Below are positions 43,925 through 53,944 of a DNA stretch of 64,000 nt, piece by piece. The translations under genes and the position numbers were made by a program. Origin of the DNA: Tritrichomonas musculus (taxonomy: Eukaryota > Parabasalia > Tritrichomonadida > Tritrichomonadidae); contig JAPFFF010000028.1 in the NCBI GenBank assembly GCA_039105265.1, forward strand, positions 1,488,001-1,552,000. Direction: 5' to 3'. The stretch's first letter is position 1. Every line of letters starts with the position of its first letter. The notes below the pieces were generated by a model, which was not told where the DNA came from, searched no databases, and saw nothing but the letters and a program-made list of their open reading frames with translations.

Positions 43925-45524
43925 GTTTTTCTTTCAATTTATGAAAAAATTTAAATAATAATATTTTTAAATTACATTTTATTTATATTAAATTAAATAT
44001 ATAATTCATTTTATACATTGAAATATAATATATAATATGAGATATCTAATGATATATTTGATATTTGTTAGGATATGAAATAATGAAAAATCATTAAAAT
44101 TCAGTTACGAAAGTTTTTTTTAATTTGTTGAAAAATTCTCGATATATTTAATCTAAATAGGCATTTTAGATATTCATTGAGTTTTACGAAATATTCCATA
44201 TTATTAAATCATATAAATTATATTGTATAATATAATATTAATTAATTTCTTAAGATATCCACACAATATTTAATTTTATAATTTCAGAATGCATTAAAAT
44301 AATAAAATATATTTATCTTATTTTTATAAATTACATTTCACAATATAAGATATTTAATAATTTTAAAATTTATATTAATATATATAATAACAATGAAATT
44401 ATAAAATGCAATAATTAAAATGATAATTTTTTTAGATTCTCAAAAAATAATCAAAAATACTATTAATAACAATAAATATATATATGTAAACATTTATGTG
44501 TATATATTTATTTAAAAAATGTTAATCAAAAAGATTTTTTATTCAAATTAATAAAACAATCATTTCAAAACTTTTTCAATTTTTAAAAATTTGTAAACTA
44601 ATCAAAATTAGACAAAATTAAATTTCTTTTTATACTGGAAATTATTAGATAAATTTTTAATATTTATAAATATATATAAATATGAGTATTTATAAAATAA
44701 ACCAATAATATACAAAAGGTATTGTCCGAAAAAATAGAGTTTGGGTACCTTTATTAATAATAACTAAATAAAATTTTGATATTATATTATAGTGCACTTA
44801 TTTTATATATTTGTTATTTAAATGTTTTAAAATATCAATTATATAAGTTATAATAACACAAACAAGTATCCTATGAAAATAACCTAATCCAGCCGCCTGA
44901 TGGATGGATTGAATTTATAATGATTAATTATTATATATATTGGAAATTAATGATTAATTATGCATTTTGTTATTTTATAAATATTTCATATTTTGTTAAA
45001 AAGTTCATTTTAATGAATTTTTACATATTTTTTTGAAATATCTAAATAAATAAAGAATTTATTTAGATTATAATTACATTTAAATATTGTACATTTAATT
45101 TAATAAAGATATGATAAATTTAGTTTAATTTGATTCAGAGGGCTGAGCTGCAAAAATCAATTTTAAAATCATAAACATTAATAACGATTTTTTTTCAATA
45201 AGAAATTTTCATTAAAATATTAAGCAAATATCTTTTTATGTTTATATGTATATCATAGATTATATAACTTTTAATAATATTATATATATTATAAAAAGAT
45301 ATAAAATAAATATAAACAATTAATAAACTTTATATAACTGTATATTCTAAATATTGAACAATTTTAATTTCAAAGCGTTTCTCATAAAATGATAATTTGA
45401 GAGAAATGAAATAAATGATTTTCTTTATATATTTTGAAGTTTAATTAAAATTTAAATCAAATGTAGAAAGTTTTTTTCATTAATTTTTTTTTTCATAAAT
45501 TTTGAATAAAAAAATCTTCGAGAA

Positions 45525-45737
45525 TAAACCTTGTTCAAAAAACATTACCTCCCTCTCAATTTAAAATAATCATATCTTTATATTTTAAATATGAATTATT
45601 TTTTTTAAAATTTGATTAATATTATGATAATTATCTAATATATTATTAATGAAGAATGATGCATTTAAATTGTTTAATAAAAAAGATAGAATGATTTAAA
45701 ATTTGAAATGGAGGTAAAGTTTTTTGAACTCAGTTTA
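45525..45737 (-). mobile_element. 213-bp MITE, copy B (inverted relative to copy A)
   Basis: Reverse complement of copy A with scattered differences and small indels. The two copies, 1.6 kb apart, form the arms of a large potential foldback inside the hAT-like element. Confidence 0.75.
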
Positions 45738-47489
45738 AAATTGAGAATATAATAAATAATAATTGAGAGTCGTAACATTTGAATTCATATCTTAATATGT
45801 AATTTAATATTTTATTATATTATAATAATTATATGATATATATAAAATATATAACAATTATATATTAATAATATAATTCTAAAATATTTTTTTTTAATAA
45901 ATTTGGCCCATTTTCATTTTCTCAATTTTTTTTTGGGCAGAGGCATGTCAACCAAAATTCTACTCGATAAATTTTTTTGAAAATGATAATATAAGATTTA
46001 AATGATGCATATTAAAACTTTTCCTCTTGAGCAAACGAAAACTTCTATACAGTTTTTAGTTTTCATTCAAATCATCATTTTTAACTCAATTTCTTCAATT
46101 CAAAAAGTAGATGTATTCAAATTTGATATATTGAAAAATGAATTCTCTTTCATTTTTGATAAGATCATGATTGAATACCATTTCAATTTGAGAGAATCGT
46201 TATTGAATAGCTTTTCAATTTGAGATATTGTTAATTGAATGTTCTTTCAATTTGAGAAGAATAAATAAGTCTTATTTATAACTTGAAAATTTAATTAACA
46301 AAAACTTATTTTATGATATAAATATACTTTGAAATTAATTATGAATTTATAAAGGTAATTATATTATCCTGTCACAAAAAATTTAAAATAAATATTTAAA
46401 AATATTTTATTGTGTTTTTACAAAATAGGTAAAATCATTATTTGATTCATAATAAAGAAGTATATAATTTTTATTAATCAAAAAAATAGATTTCTGTTCT
46501 AATATTCTCAAATATTTATTTAAAATATAATTATTTGAAAAAGTTCGATCGGTAAAAATAAAAAATGATTTATTTCAAAATTTTTTTTATATAATTTTAC
46601 AGTAAAATGAAATGAATTTATCATAAATTCTATAAATCCTCTAAAAATCATATTTTGAGCACTAATTATATTTTATTTTTTCAATGAACTATCAATTGAA
46701 TTGAAAGTATAATATTTATGTATATTGAAATGTATAAAAGAAAATCCCAATATAATTATTAAAATGGTTGTTTTATATTGAATAAAAAATAAATTATGAT
46801 TAGTAACATAGTTATTTGAAAATAAGACGTTTTATGTTTAGATATTTAAAGAATGTATAGAGTAATCATAAAAACTATTAGTAATTTGTTAATATTATTA
46901 AGTAATAAATGTAAAGGATCTTGGATCTTATATTTATATAGAGTGGATAAAATGAAAAATCAAAATTGACGTTTTTTACTTAAAAACTATTAATTTTTAT
47001 TATACAAACTAAATAATTGGATTCCAAAGATCATAAATACATTCTTCTTTTTTATATTAATCTTTTATAATTGGACTTATCTTATTTTCTACTTTCACTT
47101 TTTGAGAGCTTTTTTTTGGTTGATATGCCTCTTTTTGGGCCAATTTAAGTGGAAACTATATCATACATTAATAATTGAATAATAACAAACGAGACACATT
47201 TTTTAAATAGTATAAAAATGATTTTTATCATGTTTTTATTACTTTTTTCTTCTAAATAATAGATTTTTCTATCATTTGGAAAATTTCTATAGTTTACATA
47301 TTTTTATATTTTTTTCAGTGGTTTATATTTTTCTACCTCAGAAAAAAAATCATATATCACCACAAGTCGGCCCCGTGGACGAAAATAAAAAATAATTATA
47401 TCATTATAATGCTCATAAAAAATAATTAATATATGCAAATTTTGGTGCGAATCTAAATCACTTCACCCTGTCCGCACCTCTTAATAAAT

Positions 47490-47950
47490 ACTAACTTTTT
47501 TGATATAATTGAATTTTAAACATGAACCGATTTTTTACAAAAAATTCAATACTCATTTATAGACTTCACTTTTTGTACCAACCTTGTTCTACAAAGAACG
47601 ATAGAAAAAATACAAGGTTTGTACAATGTATTTTTTATTGAAAATATTGAATACATAAAATAATCATATCTCTGAAAAAAGATAATATACTAAATAATTT
47701 TTTGTGAATAAATAAAATAGCAATTAAATTATTTAATAAAATCATTTTTGTAAAAGTAAAATGCAATTTTTAAAAATCATTTTTTGTAAAGGTGAAATGA
47801 TTGACCATTTTATAAAAAGCCAATAATCACTCTGTGAGCCAACCAATTCACATTACTCGAGATTTCTAGATTATTTACTATTATAATATTGTTTTATAAA
47901 CTTTTAATTTCATTTTAACATATAAAACCAATACTAAAAAGCGATTAAAG
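47490..47950. other. Intergenic AT-rich spacer
   Basis: No gene, no repeat recognised. Confidence 0.4.
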
Positions 47951-48345
47951 TGGCGAGAAAAAGTTGCCAACGGCGGGAAATAGTTGCCAACGATGACCTT
48001 TTTAAGGATATATTTAAATGAAAGTTATAATTAATTATATTTAAATTATATTAAATATTATTAATATGTAATAAAAAGTAATAATTAAAAAAATATGAAG
48101 ATATATATATATATCTTATATTCAATGCTCAATTGAAATGCTAAGAAAAAGTTAACATAAAAATTTTTAAAAAAATTAACAAAATTTGTTTAAAAAAATG
48201 AAACATAAACATTTTTTTATAATTTAAAATGCAACAAATAATGAAACAATGATTTCTTTTTTATATCGCATTGTTTAAATGCTGAAAAAATGCTTTTAAG
48301 GCCACCGTTGGCAACTTTTTCCTGTCGTTGGCAACTTTTTCAGGC
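47951..48345. mobile_element. About 395-bp MITE with duplicated GTTGCCAACG motif at each end
   Basis: The left end has two copies of GAAA(A/T)AGTTGCCAACG (47955-47992). The right end has two copies of the complement CGTTGGCAACTTTTTC (about 48305-48341), after GGCCACC/TTAAGG-like inner matches. So each terminus is about 50 bp long and internally duplicated. No target duplication could be fixed. The interior is AT-rich, without genes. Confidence 0.7.
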
Positions 48346-48490
48346 ATCTATATATAAAATATAAACTTAAGTGCCTCAAAAAATTAATTTTATCTGTTCA
48401 TTGATTTTTTTAATTAGTTTTTTTAATTTCTAATTTCTAAATATCCAATTTGGATACTTTTTGAATTTTTCATGATCCAAAACCAAAAAC
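48346..48490. other. 3' flank of the clan CD protease-like gene
   Basis: Short AT-rich spacer; nothing recognised. Confidence 0.3.
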
Positions 48491-50617
48491 TTATAGATCA
48501 TATCCTTTCCAGAATGGGATAATATTTTTAAAGGCATCTGAAAAAATATTGGCATACATTTCATCATTATTTGGATTCTCACAGAAGAAATTAGACATTG
48601 GCTCTTTTAGAAGTTGTATTGCAGGCCAGTTGTAACAGTTGATCACTGGTCTTATTAAACTTATAAATTGTCCATATCCTGAGCAATTAAGGTCGATTGG
48701 TTGATCTTTTGATTTTGAGTTATCAATCACAAACTTCTCACTTAAATGCTTGCTTTTAATCAATGAATTGACAGAAAATTCAAAGTCATTCATGAATTTA
48801 TCCATATTATATTTTCCTTTTGTAGGCCCAAAATTATTTGGATTACTAATCGAACCATGTAAATTCATTTTAAACATACAAAAGAAAACATTCTGATATT
48901 CATTCTGATCAACTGTTGACACATCGACGTTCCAATAATTTTTATCTATCATGATTGAGCTAAAATCTGGCCAAGTATCTTTTCCATGATAATAAAGATC
49001 ATCGCTTATTAAATTGGAACTAAAGAACGAATTTATTGCTTTTTTATCAAGAAGTGATTTATTCTCTACCATTTCATTAATGTATGCATTCTGCACAATT
49101 ATTATATCCATAAACTTTTTTTTGTATGAAATAAGTTTCTCACTTATGAATTGGCTGAAATTTCTGAGTGAATGAGGTATGTGTCCTTTTTGTGTGTGAA
49201 AAAATGCTTCTATCAAAATAGAACTGAAAATGCTGCCAAACACTCTAATTCTAGATGAATCCAAAATTGAAATATTGATTTTTCTTCCAGGCAAAGTGAG
49301 TGATTTTTCATTATATAATGATGACGTAAATATTGTTGCTTTTTTTGCAAATTGTAAAAAATGTTGAGGAACACATCCAACTGATCTAAACTCTACATCA
49401 AAATTAAGAATAAAATCTGAAATTTGCTGATAGCTTGATTCATTTATTTGGTTTAATCTTGTTATCATTTCTTCCTTTATTTTGCTACTGCATTCATACG
49501 AATCGATCTTATAAAGTTTGCTTTCAATAGCATCTTTGACGCCAGCAGGATAAACTTTATTTAGATTAGTTAAAAAGTAAAACATGGCTGATTCAAGAGT
49601 AGGATTGTTAATGTTTGGAAAAATACTTTGAAAATCTCGAGAAATATTAATAAGTTTGATCAATGAGCCACTTCCACAAGAATCATTAAAAACATAAAAA
49701 TATTTACAATTTATTTCAAGTAACCTTTCAATAAAGAATTGATATGGAAAGTCGTCACTAAAACCACCAGTATATCCATGATCTAAGAAAAAAACTAAAA
49801 GATCTGAATTATCATTTGTTGTGAGTTCTTTTTTGATGATATTAATATTAAATGGCTTTACAATGCTTGCCAAACTTTCTTTCATGAAAAATTTATATTG
49901 TTTATCACCAACTTGTGCAATGTTTATTTTTTGATGAAGCATAAATTCTATTTCATTTTTATTTGTGAAATGAAAATCTGTTTTTTCTAAAAAACTGTCA
50001 TTAACTCCCTTGAATATTGCGTTTGGCTGAGAAATCAATTCTGTTTCAGTATCTTTCACATAAAAATCTGATTCTTGCGTTGATGTAATTAAAATTTGAT
50101 TGAATGGAATGCCATAAGAATTATGGAAAAGATGTCTTAAAAGGAGCGCGGTGCTTAAATCTTCAGCATTTTTTTGGTATATTCCATCAATAAATCTAGA
50201 TTGAATACAATCTATGCTGGAACCAACAATAATTAAAATACTTATGTTCAATCTTTCGTTTAAATCAATATCAACACTGTTTTGTTCTGCTCTCTTGTCA
50301 TAAAAATCTTCGTATGCATCAACAAATTGGTGGAAAAGGCGCCTGTTTTCTTTATCGTTAAAAAGTTTTGTATTCGGTATATCATAAGTTGAAAATTGGC
50401 TCTCATCAAAATTGAATATTGGCGATTTTAATGGAGTTGATAATTGTGATTGCGTTGGCAATTATTGCTGCGCTGCTAAATGAGGAGTTGGCGGTGATGG
50501 AGTTAATGGAGGCGATGATTGAGTTGATGGTGATGGAGCTGATGGCGATGATGATTGTGATGCCGATATTGATGGTAATGATCTAGGTGATGATGCCGAT
50601 GATGGCGTTGATCCCAT
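48491..50617 (-). CDS. Clan CD cysteine-protease-like gene with one in-frame TAA
   Basis: From ATG 50617 the frame encodes a Ser/Pro/Thr-rich N-terminus (MGSTPSSASSPRSLPS...). It hits a single TAA at 50462-50464 (after AAQQ) and then continues in the same frame for 656 codons. That main part has the clan CD layout: a beta-strand ending LLVFFLDHGYTGGF (His about 228 of the long frame) and YVFNDSCGSGSLI (Cys about 262), 34 residues apart, as in legumain/caspase-fold peptidases. I cannot decide between C13, C14 and a trichomonad-specific branch. The C-terminal ~350 residues are unassigned. There is no ATG between the TAA and the catalytic region, so the gene is a fresh pseudogene, is read through, or contains a sequence error. 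Confidence 0.65.
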
Positions 50618-50982
50618 AAAATTTTGATCTCAAATATCCCTGAAAAACTAAGGTCAATATTGACCTTATATCGTTCTTGAAATTTCAGAGAATAGAAAAA
50701 TTGTAATTCATAAAAAAAGGTATTACAAAAATAAAAAACCTTGATTGCATTGGGCTCATCTTTATGAAAATCAATAATTTGTGATTCTAAATAAATTTAT
50801 AAGTTGGATTTTAAACTTTTTCAATAAATAAACTATTCAAAATTTAGAAAAACTAACTTTTATCATTAAAAGTAAAAAGATTTTCCGCGGTTCTCTAATA
50901 ATTAGAATTTCAAACGTACATACCTAAATAATATAAAAGAGATTAATTAAAAACAAAATTTATGATATAAAACATAATAATA
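50618..50982. other. Spacer between divergent genes, with a MULE-end-like remnant
   Basis: No gene. It contains the MULE-terminus-like stretch at 50630-50690 (listed separately) and AT-rich sequence leading to the first ankyrin unit. Confidence 0.4.
50630..50690 (+). repeat. Degenerate solo copy of the MULE terminus
   Basis: AAGGTCAATATTGACC (50650-50665) followed by a TATCGTTCTT-like stretch matches the MULE left end at 5026-5055. It sits only 10-15 bp before the ATG of the clan CD protease-like gene, on its upstream side. It could be the relic of an excised or decayed element. Confidence 0.5.
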
Positions 50983-52300
50983 TATACAGCATTGATTCGT
51001 GCTACATGGCGCGGGAATCCAAAAACTGTTCGATTATTATTAGCACAAGAAGGCATAGATATCAATGTTAATAACATTTAAAATCATAAACATTTATGGA
51101 ATTCAAATATAACTTTTTCATTATATTAAAATCTAGTCATTTTTTCAATTTTATTCAATATTTTTATGGGACAGCACTGATTCTCGCTGCAGAAAGTGGC
51201 TATACAGAAATTGCTCGGTTATTATTAATGCAAGAGGGCATTGATATCAACGCCAAAAATGTTTAAAATCATAAACATTCATGATATTCAAATCTAACTT
51301 TTTTCATAAAATTTAATATAAACTTTTTTGGAATTTAACTCTTTATTTAATATTGGGGCAATAATTTGTGCTTCATTATATGGTCATACAGAAATTCTTC
51401 AATTATTATTAAACCAAAAAGACTTTGACATCAACTCGAAAAACATTAGAAAACAAAACCATTTTTGGGATTCTAGTTTTGCTTTTTAAATGAAATAGAA
51501 ATTAACAATTATTTGTGGAATTGAACTAGAGTATTTAATGCTACACCTTTGATTTTTGCTGTAATTGGAGAAAGTTTAGAGAGTGTTCGACTTTTGTTAA
51601 TGCAAAAAGACATTGATGCTAATTGTAAAAGAATTAAACTCTATTTTTTTTTTTTTCATAATATTCAAATTTAACTTTTTCAATTATGTTGAAACTTACA
51701 TCATTTACGGAATTAAAATAAGCATTTTAATAATACTCCTTTGATATGGGCTGCAGGCTGTTACGATGTTGAAATGATTCAATTATTATTGGCACAAAAA
51801 GACATTGATATCAACTCAAAAAACTTTTTAATTAAAAATATTTATAAAATTCAATTTCAGCTTTTTTTATGATATTGAATTATTCATTTATATATGGAAT
51901 TTATGCCAATTTTTAATAGAAATGCATTAAATTTATGCAGCATGGAAAGGAAGAACTGACAATGTTCACGAATTATTGATACAAAAAGGCATAGACATCA
52001 ATAATAAAGACATTTTATCTTTGAAAAATTCATAAAATTCTAGTTTATTTTTTTTATTGGATTAAAATTTATAATCAAAAATGAAATTAAGTTCAATTAT
52101 TTAATATGACTGCTTTAATTTACGCTGCATGGTGTGGTCATGTAGAAATTGTTAGAGAATTATTATCTCAGGAAAGCATTGATATCAATATCTAAAGTAT
52201 TTTATTTTTTGAAGCATTCTTGATATTTAAAACAATTTTTTTCATGAAATTTATAAAGCATCAATCATTTATGGAATTTTTTAAAAAATAATTAATAAAA
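50983..52300 (+). repeat. 188-bp tandem repeat: ankyrin unit plus homologous spacer (7 copies)
   Basis: The codon aligned with Ala/Pro of the T-A/P-L motif falls at 50989, 51174, 51358, 51546, 51738, 51924, 52112 and 52303. The spacers resemble each other (CATTTATGGAATTCAAAT near the start, TATTTAAT near the end), so coding and spacer parts multiplied together. Confidence 0.75.
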
Positions 52301-53361
52301 CAGCCATTGACTATGCAAAAGAAGGTGGATTTAATGAAATTGTTGATCTTTTATCAAAAGGACCAATCAAAGCAAATAAAGAAGGAACTAAAAAAGCAAC
52401 AAATCAAGAAGATGAAGTTAACAGGCTGACAAAGTTCCTTTTTGCACTAACTGAAAAACCGTCAGGAATCCAGTTTTTTAATTTTGATGACTATAATGTT
52501 GAGTCAGTGATTGGCGAAGGTGCAACATCAAATGTCAAACTCGTTACAAAGATAAAAAATGATCAATTTGCTTTGAAAGAACTGAAAGACTCCGATCCAA
52601 AGACAGTTAAAAGATTCCTTGGTGAAGGCGAAATCCTTTTCATTCTTCGTCATCCTTGTATTCTAGACATCATTGCTGTTAATTTAGGAGATGACAAACA
52701 TCCTCCATCATTGATCCTTTCACTTGAACCAAAATCACTCGAAAAAGCAATTAAAAGCAAAGAACTCAATGACATGGAAAAGTGTAGAATTACAGTTGAA
52801 CTTGTTCTCGGAATGCGCTACATCCATAGCCACAAATTCATGCATCGTGACCTGAAGCCATCTAATATTTTACTCAGTAAAGAAAACAATGTTCGCATCA
52901 GTGATTTTGGCCTTGCAAAGGAAGATAGCTTAGAAGAATCACAATCAAAAGGAGTCGGAACACTCCGTTTCATGGCACCTGAACTTTTTGAAGAGAGTGA
53001 AAATGGACCTGTATACACAAACAAGATTGACGTTTATTCATTTGGAATCACACTCATTTACGTTGTCACAGGTAGCTATCCAATGTTCAGCATGAAAAAT
53101 GTCAGCAACGGAATCCCTCCTCGTTTGCCAGACACAATTGTCAACTGGGTTGGTGAACTAATTCTCAGTTGCCTGTCAGCTTCACCAGAAAATCGCCCAT
53201 CATTCGCTGAAATCTTCGAAACTTTGAAAGTAAATAACTACGACTTATTCAGCGAAAGCAAAGATAAGAAGCTGACAAGTAAACAACAAAACATCAAGAA
53301 AGAAATCGAAGAACGTGTGCTGATGATCGAAGCCTACGAATTTCAGCATCAAAACGATTGA
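50983..53361 (+). CDS. Ankyrin-repeat protein kinase with interrupted ankyrin units
   Basis: The 3' part (open from 52285 to 53361) encodes an intact kinase: IGEGATSNVKLV, ALKEL, MHRDLKPSNIL, SDFGLAKE, FMAPELFE, DVYSFGITL, then a helical charged tail. The TKL-like/Ser-Thr type is active by its motifs. This frame has no ATG before the kinase domain (first Met about 90 codons in), so the start must lie upstream. Upstream are seven ankyrin-coding units (TALILAAESGYTEIARLLLM type) plus a last half unit joined to the kinase, with a period of 184-192 bp. Each unit is about 95 nt and is separated from the next by an AT-rich, stop-bearing spacer of about 90 nt. Splicing of the spacers would give continuous 31-33-residue repeats. 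Unit 6 needs a 1-nt shift. No GT...AG consensus is shared. It is either a gene with amplified, atypical introns or a decaying array. Confidence 0.65.
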
Positions 53362-53550
53362 AATCAGCAATCTTTAAGTAATTAAACACTTAATTCATTA
53401 ATTAAAAGATTTTCAATTTAATACTTTTTCATGTTTTATTTTAAAATGCAAAAATTTAAAATTAAGATTGATATTTATTACTAAGTGTCACTCCTGAAAG
53501 CGAATTTTCACTTTGGCATGATTTTTCACATCAAATGTCATATAACATTA
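53362..53550. other. 3' flank of the ankyrin kinase gene
   Basis: AT-rich spacer; nothing recognised. Confidence 0.3.
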
Positions 53551-53741
53551 TTTATACAATCCATGTTTATACAGGAAATTTCGCTGATTCTGATGTTTTA
53601 GAGAATTCACAAAAGCAAGAGTTTTCTGTAGTTCTCTAAAACATCAGAATCTGAATCTTTTGAATGCCCTTGCGATGAATGCGATTCAAAGCATCCAGGA
53701 TTCTGTCTTTGCAATGAAGAAACAGAAATTGGACCAATTAT
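53551..53741 (+). pseudogene. Rearranged fragment of the subtilisin-like gene
   Basis: Matches two parts of the protease gene almost base for base: about 41354-41433 (TTATACAATCCA... to TTTTCTGTAGTT) and about 41470-41560 (TCTGAATC..TTTGAATGCCCT to GGACCAATT). Between the two, the fragment folds back: 53586-53605 and 53632-53651 are exact 20-bp inverted copies. No intact frame. A duplicated, rearranged scrap lying 11 kb from its source. Confidence 0.85.
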
Positions 53742-53944
53742 TTCACTGTTAAACATATTGAAACTCCTGCATGCTAATCGATTAAAATCAAAATCTTATT
53801 CTATCAAATATTTCACTTTTCTAACCGTCAAAACGGTTTTGATATTAAGTATTTAAAATGAAATCCATTTATAATGTATATGTTTTATGGCATATTTAAA
53901 ATTTAATTGTTTATCGAACACACTGTATAATCATGGTTATTTTT
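53742..53944. other. Spacer with a 21-bp motif shared with 58809-58829
   Basis: AACATATTGAAACTCCTGCA plus T at 53752-53772 recurs exactly at 58809-58829. Otherwise AT-rich. Confidence 0.5.

Larger units (their letters stand above)
42907..47481. mobile_element. 4.6-kb hAT-like element without a transposase
   Basis: 13-bp terminal inverted repeats AGAGGTGCGGACA / TGTCCGCACCTCT, with perfect 8-bp duplications TAATAAAT at 42899-42906 and 47482-47489. The interior has no credible gene; the longest frames are below 75 codons and look random. Subterminal GGTGAAGT(C/G)-type motifs occur near the left (43506-43581) and right (about 47445-47468) ends. Two inverted copies of a 212-bp MITE are nested inside. 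It is either a non-autonomous derivative or a copy whose gene has decayed beyond recognition. Confidence 0.8.

Noticed and set aside
50983-52300. Treating the spacers between ankyrin units as ordinary trichomonad introns
   Set aside because: The known trichomonad GTATGT start and ACTAACACACAG end are absent and no common GT...AG pair aligns. The intron idea is kept only as a hypothesis in the findings.
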